From positions 1 through 55,894 of the forward strand of contig NZ_CAMFLA010000024.1 of the NCBI RefSeq assembly GCF_945957525.1: a DNA stretch of 55,894 nt, read 5' to 3'. The notes beneath the pieces were generated by a model, which saw only the letters and a program-made list of their open reading frames with translations, had not been told where the DNA came from and searched no databases. Position 1 is the stretch's first letter, and every line of letters begins with the position of its first letter. Origin of the DNA: an uncultured Aquitalea sp. (GTDB lineage: Bacteria > Pseudomonadota > Gammaproteobacteria > Burkholderiales > Chromobacteriaceae). Made by a program: the position numbers and the translations under genes. Positions 10,438 to 20,895 of the stretch are shown here, piece by piece.

Positions 10438-10635
10438 TTAAGCGTAGGGCATCATGGCGCGAACAGAAGCCACGTTGGTAGCGTCCACCATGGAGGTGCC
10501 GCGCAACTGACGTTTGCTCTTGGTGGTCTTCTTGGTCAGGATGTGACGCTTGAAGGCGTGGGCACGCTTGAAACCACCGCCACCCAGTACTTTGAGACGC
10601 TTTTTCGCGCTCGACTTGGTCTTCATTTTCGGCAT
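10438..10635 (-). CDS. rpmI: 50S ribosomal protein L35
   Basis: This is a 65-aa basic protein, [20 protein letters not shown] and onward, with the conserved HILTKK and LRGT elements of L35. It is a structural component of the large subunit, lying between infC and rplT in the canonical order. Confidence 0.99.
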   Translation of the reverse strand: MPKMKTKSSAKKRLKVLGGGGFKRAHAFKRHILTKKTTKSKRQLRGTSMVDATNVASVRAMMPYA

Positions 10636-10740
10636 GGAAATGCTCCTGCTGAATTTTGTTTAGATTAGACGTACGGTGGCCCGAAGGCGCTTTGGACCGC
10701 AACGTCACGCTTTTAGAGGCTTTGAGGCCTACAAAATCAA

Positions 10741-10764
10741 CACGGCAGGAATGACCCTGCCGTG
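10741..10764 (-). promoter_or_regulatory. Hairpin in infC-rpmI leader, candidate L20 operator or attenuator
   Basis: A perfect 9-bp inverted repeat (CACGGCAGG / CCTGCCGTG, 6-nt loop) lies in the 151-nt gap between infC and rpmI. On the minus strand a TATAAT box (10781-10776) lies just upstream of it, but no good -35 was seen. L20-mediated control of rpmI in this gap is known in E. coli. Assigning this hairpin to it is inference. Confidence 0.45.
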
Positions 10765-10786
10765 CCAAGACGATGATTATACCCGA

Positions 10787-11305
10787 TTATTTCTTTTTCG
10801 GGGCAATCATCATTACCATCTGACGACCTTCCAAGCGCGGGAACTGTTCTACAGTACCCACCTCGACCAGATCAGCCTCCACGCGCTTGAGCAGCGCGAG
10901 ACCAATGTCCTGGTGAGCCATTTCACGACCGCGGAAACGCAGCGTGATCTTGGCCTTGTCGCCATCATTCAGAAAACGAATCAGGTTGCGAAGCTTGACG
11001 TTGTAATCGCCATCGTCCGTACCCGGACGAAACTTCACTTCCTTGATCTGGATCTGCTTCTGCTTTTGCTTGGCTTCGTGCCGCTTCTTGGACTGTTCGT
11101 ACTTGAACTTGCCGTAGTCCATCAGCTTGCACACCGGAGGCTGAGCAGTGGGGGAAATTTCCACCAGATCTACATCATTCTCTTCGGCGAGCGCCATTGC
11201 CTCGCGCAGACTGACAACGCCAATCTGCTCACCTTCCGTACCTACCAGACGAATCTCGCGAGCGGTAATCTCGCCGTTGATCCGTGCTTCGCGTTCCTGA
11301 GCTAT
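10787..11305 (-). CDS. infC: Translation initiation factor IF-3, apparent ATA start codon
   Basis: IF-3 binds the 30S subunit, prevents premature 50S joining and rejects non-canonical start codons. The N-domain ([19 protein letters not shown]), the linker rich in K and Q, and the C-domain ([22 protein letters not shown]) are all present, ending MMIAPKKK. No ATG or GTG fits. AGGAG at 11318-11314 lies 8 nt before an in-frame ATA at 11305, giving the usual N-terminus [13 protein letters not shown] 11311 is only 2 nt from that SD, and TTG 11323 lies upstream of it without its own SD. A rare start codon matches the known IF-3 autoregulation (AUU in E. coli). The product from ATA is about 172 aa. 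Confidence 0.95.
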   Translation of the reverse strand: MAQEREARINGEITAREIRLVGTEGEQIGVVSLREAMALAEENDVDLVEISPTAQPPVCKLMDYGKFKYEQSKKRHEAKQKQKQIQIKEVKFRPGTDDGDYNVKLRNLIRFLNDGDKAKITLRFRGREMAHQDIGLALLKRVEADLVEVGTVEQFPRLEGRQMVMMIAPKKK

Positions 11306-11349
11306 AGCCAAATCTCCTATCAATCAATCAAATGCCAGCCGCTGCCGGA

Positions 11350-13251
11350 TCAGGCCTCAGGCATCTCAGCCTTGAGACGGGCCACGAAGGCATCCAGCGT
11401 GAGCTGCCCCAGGTCTTCGCCTCGGGCGCGCACGGCAACCAGTCCGCCTGCCTTTTCCTTGTCGCCCACGATGATCTGGTACGGCAGCTTTTGCAGGCTG
11501 TGCTCGCGGATTTTATAGCCGATCTTCTCGTTTCTCAAGTCAAGCTCGACTCGGAAGCCTTGTTTTTTCAGCGATTCGGCGATATCAGCCGCATAATCCG
11601 CCTGCGCTTCGGTGATATTCATCACCACCATCTGCACCGGAGCCAGCCACAAAGGGAAGGCACCGGCGTGGTTTTCAATCAGAATGCCGAGGAAACGCTC
11701 CAGCGAACCCAGCGCCGCGCGATGCAGCATTACCGGGCGTTTGCGGCTGTTGTCGTCTGCCACGTATTCGGCATCCAAACGCTCGGGCAACATGAAGTCC
11801 AGCTGCAGCGTGCCGCACTGCCAGGAGCGACCCAGCGCGTCCTTGATGTGGTATTCGATCTTCGGACCATAAAAAGCGCCCTCGCCCGGCAACTCTTCCC
11901 ACTGCACGCCACAGGCGCGCAGCGCTTCGCGCATACCCTCCTCCGCCTTGTCCCAGGTCTCCTCCGCGCCGATGCGCTTTTCCGGGCGCAGTGCCAGCTT
12001 GATGGAGACCTTGTCAAAACCGAAGCGGTCGTACACTTCCATCACCAGGCGATGGAAATCCTTGGCTTCTTGATTGATCTGGTCCTCAGTACAGAAGATG
12101 TGACCATCATCCTGTACAAAACCGCGCACGCGCATGATGCCGTGCAAGGCGCCGGACGGCTCGTTGCGGTGGCAGGAGCCAAATTCGGCATAACGCAGCG
12201 GCAGATCGCGATAGGAGCGCAGGCCACTGTTGAAAATCTGCACATGACCCGGGCAGTTCATCGGTTTCACCGCATAGTCGCGCTTTTCGGACTCGGTAAT
12301 GAACATGTTTTCGCGGTAGTTGGCGGCGTGACCGGAGCGCTCCCAGAGGGTAGCGTCCATCATCATCGGCGTGCGCACTTCCTGATAGCCTTCGCGGTTC
12401 AGCTTGCCGCGCATGTATTGCTCAACGTTTTGCCACAACTGCCAACCCTTGGGGTGCCAGAACACCATACCCGGCGCCTCATCCTGCAAATGGAACAGAT
12501 CCAGCTGCACGCCCAGTTTGCGGTGATCGCGCTTCTCCGCCTCTTCCAGCATGTAGAGGTAGGCGTCGAGATCTTCCTTTTTGGCCCAGGCAGTACCGTA
12601 TACGCGCTGCAGCATCTCGTTATTGCTGTCGCCACGCCAGTAAGCGCCGGCCACCTTCATCAGCTTGAACACTTTCAACTTGCCCGTGGACGGCACGTGC
12701 GGGCCGCGACAGAGGTCGGTGAACGCGCCTTCTCGATACAGGGACAGCACCTGATCTTGCGGAATGGACTCGATGATTTCGGCCTTGTACTTCTCGCCAA
12801 TGCTCTTGAAGTAGGCGATCGCCTCATCGCGAGACAGCTCGTAACGCTCCACCGGAATATCCTGCTTGGCTAGCTCGGCCATCTTTTTCTCGATAGCGAC
12901 CAGATCTTCCGGCGTAAACGGGCGCCTGTAGGAGAAGTCGTAGTAGAAGCCGTTCTCGATCTCCGGTCCAATGGTGACCTGCGCTTCGGGGAACAGCTCT
13001 TTCACTGCATACGCGAGCAAGTGGGCCGTGGAGTGGCGGATGATGGACAGGCCATCGGCATCCTTGTCGGTCACAATCGCCAGATCGGCATTGCGATCGA
13101 TGGCGTAGGACGTATCCACCAGCACGCCGTCCACGCGACCGGCCAAAGCGGCGCGAGCAAGACCGGCGCCGATGGACGCGGCCACTTCATGAACCGTTAC
13201 CGGCTTGTCAAACGAACGGATTGAACCGTCCGGCAGGCGAATGTCAGGCAT
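11350..13251 (-). CDS. thrS: Threonine-tRNA ligase
   Basis: ThrRS charges tRNA(Thr) and edits Ser-tRNA(Thr). The 633-aa protein has an N-terminal TGS domain (about 1-62), the zinc-dependent editing domain with the [11 protein letters not shown] motif (about 73-83), and the class II core with [10 protein letters not shown], the [18 protein letters not shown] motif 2 and the motif 3 region [12 protein letters not shown]. The C-terminal part is an anticodon-binding domain. It is the first protein gene of the minus-strand operon. Upstream lie tRNA-Val and a terminator-like hairpin that must be read through unless thrS has a promoter in the 40-nt gap. Confidence 0.98.
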   Translation of the reverse strand: MPDIRLPDGSIRSFDKPVTVHEVAASIGAGLARAALAGRVDGVLVDTSYAIDRNADLAIVTDKDADGLSIIRHSTAHLLAYAVKELFPEAQVTIGPEIENGFYYDFSYRRPFTPEDLVAIEKKMAELAKQDIPVERYELSRDEAIAYFKSIGEKYKAEIIESIPQDQVLSLYREGAFTDLCRGPHVPSTGKLKVFKLMKVAGAYWRGDSNNEMLQRVYGTAWAKKEDLDAYLYMLEEAEKRDHRKLGVQLDLFHLQDEAPGMVFWHPKGWQLWQNVEQYMRGKLNREGYQEVRTPMMMDATLWERSGHAANYRENMFITESEKRDYAVKPMNCPGHVQIFNSGLRSYRDLPLRYAEFGSCHRNEPSGALHGIMRVRGFVQDDGHIFCTEDQINQEAKDFHRLVMEVYDRFGFDKVSIKLALRPEKRIGAEETWDKAEEGMREALRACGVQWEELPGEGAFYGPKIEYHIKDALGRSWQCGTLQLDFMLPERLDAEYVADDNSRKRPVMLHRAALGSLERFLGILIENHAGAFPLWLAPVQMVVMNITEAQADYAADIAESLKKQGFRVELDLRNEKIGYKIREHSLQKLPYQIIVGDKEKAGGLVAVRARGEDLGQLTLDAFVARLKAEMPEA

Positions 13252-13290
13252 GTCAACTCCAGCGAGGTCAAGGTAGCAAGCGAAAAAGTC

Positions 13291-13323
13291 AAAAAAAAAG
13301 AGCGGCTGAGCCGCTCTTTTTTT
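13291..13323 (-). terminator. Terminator between tRNA-Val and thrS
   Basis: The stem AGAGCGGCT / AGCCGCTCT (about 13300-13317) has T-runs on both strands, nine T on the minus strand. It could end the tRNA-Val transcript or act as an attenuator for thrS (see the adjacent upstream hairpin). Confidence 0.85.
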
Positions 13324-13330
13324 GCATGGT

Positions 13331-13371
13331 ACAACCCGCGAGGCTCAGCAAGCGTGAGAATAACGGGTTGT
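13331..13371 (-). promoter_or_regulatory. Candidate antiterminator hairpin in the thrS leader
   Basis: The repeat ACAACCCG (13331-13338) pairs with CGGGTTGT (13364-13371) around a 25-nt loop. In the minus-strand RNA this loop carries GCUGAGCC (13349-13342), which is perfectly complementary to GGCUCAGC inside the terminator stem (13312-13305). Pairing of the two would disrupt the terminator. The stem and the complementarity are visible. A regulatory role is inferred. Confidence 0.45.
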
Positions 13372-13418
13372 GGTAGTTCGCCAGTGTTTCACTGCGAAAT
13401 CTCCATGCGGATATGTTC

Positions 13419-13495
13419 TGGTAGGCACGATTGGATTCGAACCAACGACCCCCACCATGTCAAGGTGATGCTCTAACCAACTGAGCTACGTGCCT
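13419..13495 (-). tRNA. tRNA-Val(GAC)
   Basis: This 77-nt tRNA has encoded CCA on the minus strand. The acceptor stem pairs AGGCACG with CGTGCCT, the discriminator is A, and the anticodon loop TTGACAT gives anticodon GAC. It lies upstream of thrS in the same direction and divergent from tgt. Confidence 0.96.
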
Positions 13496-13588
13496 GTCGT
13501 CGAGGTGCACATATTACCCATGCGCCTTAACGAATGCAAGCACTTTTGATCGACCGCATGCCGCCCTCCCCGGCTTGAGGTATACTAG

Positions 13589-14734
<1,146 letters not shown>

Positions 14735-14790
14735 GCGTTATCGCCCGGCGCTCCCGTGCGGAACCCGGGCAGCGTCGCGACTGTCCGAGG

Positions 14791-14802
14791 CTTCGGCCAA
14801 CC
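14791..14802 (+). repeat. Dispersed word CTTCGGCCAACC (copy in tgt-yajC gap)
   Basis: Exact core match, intergenic. It is followed by CCGGCAAGGTTGG, so CCAACC and GGTTGG could form a small hairpin just upstream of the candidate yajC promoter. Confidence 0.8.
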
Positions 14803-14811
14803 CCGGCAAGG

Positions 14812-14840
14812 TTGGAAAAGACAGAGAGCGTGGCTACAAT
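14812..14840 (+). promoter_or_regulatory. Candidate sigma-70 promoter for yajC-secDF
   Basis: TTGGAA (14812-14817), a 17-nt spacer and TACAAT (14835-14840) lie about 40 bp before the yajC start. Confidence 0.5.
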
Positions 14841-14882
14841 GGCCCGTTTGTATCAACACTACTGATAACAAGGGAGCAAACA

Positions 14883-15209
14883 ATGCCCTTCATTGACAAG
14901 GCTTTTGCCGCAGGCAGCGCACCGACCGGCGGTTTCGACATCATGTCCTTCCTGCCCATGGTGGTCATTTTCGTTCTGTTCTGGTTCCTGATGGTTCGTC
15001 CGCAGCAGAAGAAAATGAAAGACCATCAGAAGATGCTGTCCGAGATTCAGAAGGGTGATGAAGTGGTTACTCAAGGCGGTCTGGTGGGTCGCGTCGTCAA
15101 GACCGGCGAACAATACCTGACCCTGGAAGTGGCCAACGGCGTTGAAATCAACGTTCAGCGCGGCGCCGTAGGCGGCAAGCTGGAAAAGGGCACCCTGAAG
15201 TCCCTGTAA
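14883..15209 (+). CDS. yajC: Sec translocon accessory protein YajC
   Basis: YajC is a small inner-membrane partner of SecDF-SecYEG. The 108-aa protein has one transmembrane helix (about residues 21-41, MSFLPMVVIFVLFWFLMVRP) followed by the conserved PQQKKMKDHQKML and GDEVVTQGGLVGRV blocks. AAGGGAG lies just before the ATG. It precedes secD by 66 bp, as usual. Confidence 0.97.
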   Translation: MPFIDKAFAAGSAPTGGFDIMSFLPMVVIFVLFWFLMVRPQQKKMKDHQKMLSEIQKGDEVVTQGGLVGRVVKTGEQYLTLEVANGVEINVQRGAVGGKLEKGTLKSL

Positions 15210-15275
15210 GGCCCAGGTCGGCCGCCGCGCTCCCCGCCCGGCGGCCGGTTTCGTTTTTCATTCCATAGAAACCCA

Positions 15276-17117
15276 ATGAACCGCTATCCTCTCTGGAAGT
15301 ACCTCGTCATTGCGGTAGCCCTGATCATCGCCACGATCTACACGCTGCCCAATTTCTACGGCGAGACGCCCGCGGTCCAGGTCTCCAGCACCCGCCAGTC
15401 CATTCCGGTGGACACCGCCCTGATGGGCAAGGTGGAAGAAGCCCTGAAAGCGCAGAACCTCCCCTACGACGGCCTGTTCCTTGACGGCAGCAGCCTGAAG
15501 ATCCGCTTCAAGGACGCCGACACCCAGATCAAGGCCCGCGACGCCATCCAGCACGCGCTAGGCGATAATTTCATCATCGCGCTGAACCTGCTGCCCGCTT
15601 CGCCCGACTGGCTGAGCCGCCTGCACGCCTACCCGATGTTCCTCGGCCTCGACCTGCGCGGCGGCGTGCACTTCCTGCTGGAAGTGGACATGCAGGCCGC
15701 CACCGACAAGAAGCTGGACAGCTACGCCGGCGACATCCGCCGCGAACTGAAGAACAAGCAAGTGCGTTACGGCGCCATCAAGCGCAACGGCACTTCGCTG
15801 GAAGTGCAATTGCGCGACGCCGACACCCTCAAGGCCGCACAGAACGCAGTGGCCCGCGCTCTTCCCACACTGGGCCTGAGCACCGACGACGCCAACTTCC
15901 GCCTGGTTGCAACGCTGAAGCCGGAAGAGATCAGCAAAATCCAGAGCGACGCCGTCAAACAGAACATCTCCACCCTGCACAACCGGGTGAACGAACTGGG
16001 CACTTCCGAGCCCATCATCCAGCAGGCCGGCCCCAACCGCATCGTGGTGCAGCTGCCCGGCATTCAGGACACCGCGCGCGCCAAGGACATCATCGGCCGC
16101 ACCGCCACGCTGGAAGTGCGCATGGTGGAAGACGATCCGGGCAAGATGAACGAAGCCATGGCGGGCAATGTGCCGGCCGGCTACGACTTGCTTGACGAAG
16201 CCTCCTCGCGCGGCTCCAGCAAGATTCTGGTGCGCAAGGACGTGGAGCTGACCGGCGACAACATCAACGACGCCCAGGCGGGCTTTGATGAAAACGGTGC
16301 CCCGGCCGTCCATATCAATCTGGACACCACCGGCGCCGGCATCTTCCGTCAGGTAACCGCTGAAAACATCGGCAAACGCATGGCCATGGTGCTGGTGGAA
16401 AAAGGCCGCGCCGAGGTGGTGACCGCGCCGGTGATCCGTAGCGAGATCGGCGGTGGCCGCGTGCAGATTTCCGGCAGCATGAATCCGGCCGAAGCCAACG
16501 ACACCGCCCTGCTGCTGCGCGCCGGCTCGCTGGCCGCGCCGATGAACATCGTGGAAGAACGCACGGTAGGCCCGAGCCTCGGCAAGGAAAACATCGAGAA
16601 GGGCTTCCATTCCACACTGTGGGGCTTTGCCGCCATCGCCGTGTTCATGGTGATTTACTACGGGGTGTTCGGCGTGTTCTCGGCGCTGTCGCTGGCCGTC
16701 AACGTGTTCCTGCTGCTGGCCATCCTGTCCATCCTGCAAGCCACGCTCACCCTGCCCGGCATCGCCGCCATCGCGCTGGCGCTGGGTATGGCCATTGACG
16801 CCAACGTGCTGATCAACGAGCGCATCCGCGAGGAGTTGCGCAACGGCGTGCCGCCGCATTCGGCCATCCAGGCCGGCTACAGCCACGCTTGGGCCACCAT
16901 CCTCGACTCCAACGTCACCACCCTGATCGCCGGCCTTGCGCTGCTGATCTTCGGCTCCGGCCCGGTGCGTGGTTTCGCCGTGGTGCACTGCATCGGCATT
17001 CTGACTTCGATGTTCTCCGCCGTGCTGGTTTCGCGCGGTCTGGTGAACCTGTGGTACGGCCGCCGCCGCAAACTGACCTCCCTGGCCATTGGCCAGGTGT
17101 GGAAACCTGAGAAATAA
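15276..17117 (+). CDS. secD: Protein-export membrane protein SecD
   Basis: SecD with SecF uses the proton gradient to pull proteins through SecYEG on the periplasmic side. The 613-aa protein has an N-terminal TM (about 7-27), the GLDLRGGVHFLLEVD motif at the start of the large periplasmic P1 domain, and five C-terminal TM helices (from about 447) containing the family motifs ALGMAIDANVLINERI and DSNVTTLIAGLALLIFG. Length is typical. secF follows after 11 bp. Confidence 0.98.
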   Translation: MNRYPLWKYLVIAVALIIATIYTLPNFYGETPAVQVSSTRQSIPVDTALMGKVEEALKAQNLPYDGLFLDGSSLKIRFKDADTQIKARDAIQHALGDNFIIALNLLPASPDWLSRLHAYPMFLGLDLRGGVHFLLEVDMQAATDKKLDSYAGDIRRELKNKQVRYGAIKRNGTSLEVQLRDADTLKAAQNAVARALPTLGLSTDDANFRLVATLKPEEISKIQSDAVKQNISTLHNRVNELGTSEPIIQQAGPNRIVVQLPGIQDTARAKDIIGRTATLEVRMVEDDPGKMNEAMAGNVPAGYDLLDEASSRGSSKILVRKDVELTGDNINDAQAGFDENGAPAVHINLDTTGAGIFRQVTAENIGKRMAMVLVEKGRAEVVTAPVIRSEIGGGRVQISGSMNPAEANDTALLLRAGSLAAPMNIVEERTVGPSLGKENIEKGFHSTLWGFAAIAVFMVIYYGVFGVFSALSLAVNVFLLLAILSILQATLTLPGIAAIALALGMAIDANVLINERIREELRNGVPPHSAIQAGYSHAWATILDSNVTTLIAGLALLIFGSGPVRGFAVVHCIGILTSMFSAVLVSRGLVNLWYGRRRKLTSLAIGQVWKPEK

Positions 17118-17128
17118 GGACGGGCATC

Positions 17129-18064
17129 ATGGAGCTTTTCCGTATCAAACGGGATATCCCGTTCATGAGCTACGGCCGGTTGACCACGGCGATTTCGCTG
17201 GTCACCTTCATCCTGGCCGTGTTCTTCCTCGCTACCCGTGGTCTCAACTACAGCGTTGAGTTCACCGGCGGCACCGTGCTGGAAGTGCAGTATCAGCAGT
17301 CGGCCGACCTCAATCTGATCCGCGACAGCGTGGACAGCCTGAAACTGGGCGAAGCCACGGTGCAGACGCTGGGCAGCAGCCGCGACGTCATGATCCGCCT
17401 GCCCAACAAGCCGGGCATCACGTCCGCCCAGCTGTCGGAAAAGGTGATGAGCCTGCTCAAGACCAAGGATGCTAGCGTGCAATTGCGCAAAGTGGACTTT
17501 GTCGGCCCGTCCGTGGGCGAGGAGCTGGTGAGTCACGGCCTGACCGCCGCGGTGCTGGTCTGCATCGGCATCATGCTCTACTTGGCCATCCGCTTCGAGT
17601 GGCGCTTTGCCGTGTCGGCCATCATCGCCAACATGCACGACGTGGTGATCATCCTTGGCTGCTTCGCCTTCTTCCGCTGGGAGTTCTCGCTGACCGTGCT
17701 GGCCGGCGTACTGGCGGTACTGGGCTACTCGGTGAACGAATCGGTGGTGGTGTTCGACCGTATCCGTGAAAACTTCCGCAAGCCGGGCATGCGCGGTCGC
17801 AACACGGCATCCATCATCGACAATGCCATCACCGCCACCATGAGCCGTACCATCATTACCCACTTCTCCACGGAAATGATGGTGGTGTCCATGCTGGTAT
17901 TCGGCGGCCCGGCGCTGCACGGCTTTGCCATGGCGCTGACCATCGGCATCGTGTTCGGCATTTACTCCTCGGTGCTGGTGGCCAGCCCGATCGCCCTGTG
18001 GCTGGGTGTGAGTCGCGAACACATGATCAAGCCGACGAAACCGAAAGAAGAAGCGGTGGTCTGA
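17129..18064 (+). CDS. secF: Protein-export membrane protein SecF
   Basis: SecF is the partner of SecD. The 311-aa protein has TM1 (about 17-36), a periplasmic domain opening with VEFTGGTVLEVQY, and five further TM helices with the signature GVLAVLGYSVNESVVVFDRI. ATAAGGA precedes the ATG. It ends the operon before a strong terminator. Confidence 0.98.
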   Translation: MELFRIKRDIPFMSYGRLTTAISLVTFILAVFFLATRGLNYSVEFTGGTVLEVQYQQSADLNLIRDSVDSLKLGEATVQTLGSSRDVMIRLPNKPGITSAQLSEKVMSLLKTKDASVQLRKVDFVGPSVGEELVSHGLTAAVLVCIGIMLYLAIRFEWRFAVSAIIANMHDVVIILGCFAFFRWEFSLTVLAGVLAVLGYSVNESVVVFDRIRENFRKPGMRGRNTASIIDNAITATMSRTIITHFSTEMMVVSMLVFGGPALHGFAMALTIGIVFGIYSSVLVASPIALWLGVSREHMIKPTKPKEEAVV

Positions 18065-18082
18065 TTCACCGCCCCAACGGAC

Positions 18083-18112
18083 AACTGGCCGGTCTTGACC
18101 GGCCAGTTTTTT
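18083..18112 (+). terminator. Terminator after secF
   Basis: A long GC-rich stem (AACTGGCCGGTC with GACCGGCCAGTT) is followed by six T residues. Confidence 0.92.
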
Positions 18113-18123
18113 ATGCGGCACCC

Positions 18124-18136
18124 TTTCGGCCAACCT
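18124..18136 (+). repeat. Dispersed word TTTCGGCCAACCT (copy in secF-dedA gap)
   Basis: Intergenic copy with a core match over TTCGGCCAACCT. Confidence 0.75.
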
Positions 18137-18158
18137 GCCTCACCTATCGGGACACTCC

Positions 18159-18797
18159 ATGGAAGTGCTGACTTTCCTTATCGACTTCATTCTCCACATC
18201 GACACACATCTGGCCCAGCTGGTGGTCGATTACGGCGTGTGGATCTACGCCATCCTGTTCCTCATCATCTTCTGCGAAACCGGCCTGGTGGTAACCCCTT
18301 TCCTGCCGGGCGACTCGCTGCTGTTTGTTGCCGGCGCGCTGGCAGCCATGGGCAAGATGGATGTGCATCTGCTGACCGGCTCGCTGATCCTGGCCGGCAT
18401 TCTGGGCAATACCGTCAACTACACCATCGGTCGCTATCTGGGCAATGCGCTGTTGCAGCGCTACCCGAAGCTGATCAAACCGGAATACCTGGCCAAGACC
18501 CACGCCTTTTACGACAAGCACGGCGGCAAGACCATCATCTTCACCCGCTTCGTGCCCATCATCCGCACCTTCGCGCCCTTTGTGGCCGGCATCGGCAGCA
18601 TGGGCTACCGCCAGTTCACCGTTTACAACGTGGCCGGCGCGGTGCTGTGGGTGGCTGGCTTCACCTACGCGGGCTATTTCTTCGGCAACCTGCCCTTCGT
18701 GCGCAAAAACCTCGAGCTACTGATCTTCGGCATCATTTTCGTTTCCTTCCTGCCCGCCATCATCGAGTTCTGGCGGCACAAGCGCGCGGCAAAATAA
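18159..18797 (+). CDS. DedA/SNARE-associated family membrane protein
   Basis: DedA proteins are inner-membrane proteins linked to lipid-carrier flipping, membrane potential and envelope stress. The 212-aa protein shows the family signature: an N-terminal re-entrant segment, [19 protein letters not shown] (about 42-60), a glycine-rich helix with the [13 protein letters not shown] motif, [25 protein letters not shown] (about 129-153) and two C-terminal TM helices. It lies alone between two terminators. Which DedA subgroup it belongs to cannot be decided here. Confidence 0.93.
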   Translation: MEVLTFLIDFILHIDTHLAQLVVDYGVWIYAILFLIIFCETGLVVTPFLPGDSLLFVAGALAAMGKMDVHLLTGSLILAGILGNTVNYTIGRYLGNALLQRYPKLIKPEYLAKTHAFYDKHGGKTIIFTRFVPIIRTFAPFVAGIGSMGYRQFTVYNVAGAVLWVAGFTYAGYFFGNLPFVRKNLELLIFGIIFVSFLPAIIEFWRHKRAAK

Positions 18798-18897
18798 ATC
18801 CCGCCCCCTCGCTGAAACCGGCGGATTGGATACCGGTTTGGCCGCCGCAACGCTACGTCGCAGCGGCGGCCAAACCCAGCTCAAACATCGCAAACAA

Positions 18898-18927
18898 AGA
18901 GGCCGCCGCATGCGGCCTCTGCTTTTT
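18898..18927 (+). terminator. Terminator after the dedA gene
   Basis: The 9-bp stem AGAGGCCGC / GCGGCCTCT (loop CGCAT) is followed by GCTTTTTC. A second, imperfect hairpin without a T-run lies at about 18839-18872. Confidence 0.85.
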
Positions 18928-18966
18928 CTACCCTCCTGCGCCGGCTGGCACTATCATGTCGCTCTT

Positions 18967-20862
18967 ATGAAACGCATCCATAAGCTACCCGATCATCTCG
19001 TCAACCAGATCGCCGCCGGCGAGGTGGTGGAACGCCCAGCTTCCGCGCTGAAAGAAATGCTGGAAAACAGCCTGGACGCCGGTGCGGACAAGATCACCGT
19101 GGATCTGGCGCAAGGCGGCATCAAGCTGATCCGCGTCACCGACAACGGCATCGGCATCGACAAAGACGATTTGCCGCTGGCGCTGGACCGCCACGCCACC
19201 AGCAAAATCCAGTCGCTGGACGATCTGGAACAAGTAGGCACGCTGGGCTTTCGCGGCGAAGGTCTGGCCAGCGTCGGTTCTGTGTCGCGGCTCACCCTCA
19301 CCAGCCGCCCCGCCGACAGTCCGCACGCGCACCAGATCATCGCCATCGACGGCGCCTTGCACCCGGTAGAGCCAGCCGCGCATGCGCCGGGCACCAGCGT
19401 GGAAGTGGTGGATCTCTACTTCAATACGCCGGCGCGCCGCAAATTCCTCAAGAGCGAAAACACCGAGTACGCCCACTGCGAAGCCACCTTCGAGCGCATC
19501 GCACTGGCCCATCCGCAGGTGGAGTTTCTGCTGCGCCACAACGGCAAGGTAGTCTGGCGACTGCCGGCGCAAAGCCTGGTGGACCGTGTCACTGCTCTGC
19601 TGGGCAAAGATTTCACCGCGTCCTCTCTGGCCGTCGAAACCGCCGCCGGCAAGATGACGCTGAGCGGCTTCATCGGCTCGCCCACCTATTCCAAGTCCAG
19701 CCGCGACGCGCAGTTTTTTTACGTCAATGGCCGCTTCGTGCGCGACAAGACCGCCCAGCACGCACTGCGCCAGGCTTACCGCGATGTACTGCATCACGAG
19801 CGCCATCCGGTTTATGCGCTGTTCCTCACCATGGATCCGGCAGGCGTGGACGTGAATGTGCACCCCACCAAGATCGAGGTGCGCTTCCGGGAAAGTCAGG
19901 CCATACACCAGTTTTTGTTTCACAGCCTCAACAAAGCCCTGGCCGGCACCAGCGCCGGCCTGACCGGGCCATCCGCCGCCGGCGCGTCGCCCGCAGAGTC
20001 AGCGCCGACGCAAGCCGCGCCGGACAGCCCGTTCGCCACACGCCCGGGCGCGCCCGCCAGCGGCGGCGCGCCGGCCCGCCAATTCGCCTACCAGCAACAG
20101 AGCATCCCGCTGCAGGTAGTGCGCGAATCCATCGGCATTTACGACAAGCTGTTCTCCGGTTTGCGCGAAGAAGAGCGCGCCGCGCCTTCGGCCAACCTTG
20201 ATGCGGATCCTGCGCCGGCCCTGCCTTCCATGCTGCCGGCAGCCGACATTGCCGCGCTGCCGCCCGCCAGCGAGGGCATGCCGCCGCTGGGCTTCGCGCT
20301 GGCGCAACTCCACGGCGTCTACATTCTCAGTCAGTGCGAAGAGGGGCTGATCGTGGTGGACATGCACGCGGCGCACGAGCGCATTGTGTATGAAAGGCTG
20401 AAAGCCGCCATGGAAACCGACGCCATCCCCATGCAACCGCTGCTGCTGCCGGTATCCTTTGCCGCCGACCGCATGGAAGTGGCCACCGTGCACGAGCATG
20501 GCGAAGCAATGAAGGCCTTGGGCGTAGAGTTGGCCACGCTGTCTCCCACCCAGCTGGCGGTGCGCGGCGTGCCGGTCTGGCTGAAGGACGGCAACCCGGT
20601 GGATCTGGCGCGGGCCGTGCTGAAAGACGTGCGCGAATTCGGCCTCAGCCGGGTGCTCACCGAGCGCCGCAACGAGCTGCTGGCCACCATGGCCTGCCAC
20701 GGCGCAGTGCGCGCAAACCGGCAATTGACACTGGCGGAGATGAACGCACTGTTGCGCGACATGGAGGCCACCGAGCGCTCCAACCAGTGCAATCACGGAC
20801 GCCCCACCTGGGCGCGGCTCACCATGAAAGACCTGGACAATCTCTTCATGCGCGGCCGTTGA
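18967..20862 (+). CDS. mutL: DNA mismatch repair protein MutL
   Basis: MutL couples MutS mismatch recognition to strand incision. The 631-aa protein has the GHKL ATPase domain with LVNQIAAGEVVERPASALKEMLENSLDAG (conserved Glu and Asn), DNGIGI and TLGFRGEGLASV, the transducer domain to about residue 325, a low-complexity Ala/Pro/Ser linker (about 325-430) and a C-terminal dimerisation domain. The linker is poor in conserved residues, as usual. I saw no DQHA-x2-E-x4-E endonuclease motif: the region reads VVDMHAAHERIVYE, which keeps part of it, so intrinsic nuclease activity is uncertain. The start at ATG 18967 matches the family N-terminus (MKRIHKLPDHLVNQIAAG). Confidence 0.97.
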   Translation: MKRIHKLPDHLVNQIAAGEVVERPASALKEMLENSLDAGADKITVDLAQGGIKLIRVTDNGIGIDKDDLPLALDRHATSKIQSLDDLEQVGTLGFRGEGLASVGSVSRLTLTSRPADSPHAHQIIAIDGALHPVEPAAHAPGTSVEVVDLYFNTPARRKFLKSENTEYAHCEATFERIALAHPQVEFLLRHNGKVVWRLPAQSLVDRVTALLGKDFTASSLAVETAAGKMTLSGFIGSPTYSKSSRDAQFFYVNGRFVRDKTAQHALRQAYRDVLHHERHPVYALFLTMDPAGVDVNVHPTKIEVRFRESQAIHQFLFHSLNKALAGTSAGLTGPSAAGASPAESAPTQAAPDSPFATRPGAPASGGAPARQFAYQQQSIPLQVVRESIGIYDKLFSGLREEERAAPSANLDADPAPALPSMLPAADIAALPPASEGMPPLGFALAQLHGVYILSQCEEGLIVVDMHAAHERIVYERLKAAMETDAIPMQPLLLPVSFAADRMEVATVHEHGEAMKALGVELATLSPTQLAVRGVPVWLKDGNPVDLARAVLKDVREFGLSRVLTERRNELLATMACHGAVRANRQLTLAEMNALLRDMEATERSNQCNHGRPTWARLTMKDLDNLFMRGR

Positions 20863-20895
20863 GCCGCGCCACCCGAATCTGAAAGACCCGCCGAA

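Noticed and set aside
11309-11323. TTG start codons for infC
   Set aside because: TTG 11311 is 2 nt from the SD and TTG 11323 lies upstream of it. The ATA at 11305 has ideal spacing and matches the family N-terminus.
15558-16988. A 476-codon open frame antisense to secD
   Set aside because: It is rich in His, Gly, Ala and Gln with no family resemblance and lies opposite a certain gene. It is a codon-bias shadow of GC-rich DNA.
18826-18966. Upstream extension of mutL
   Set aside because: This in-frame segment contains the dedA terminator and has no family similarity. MutL starts at ATG 18967.
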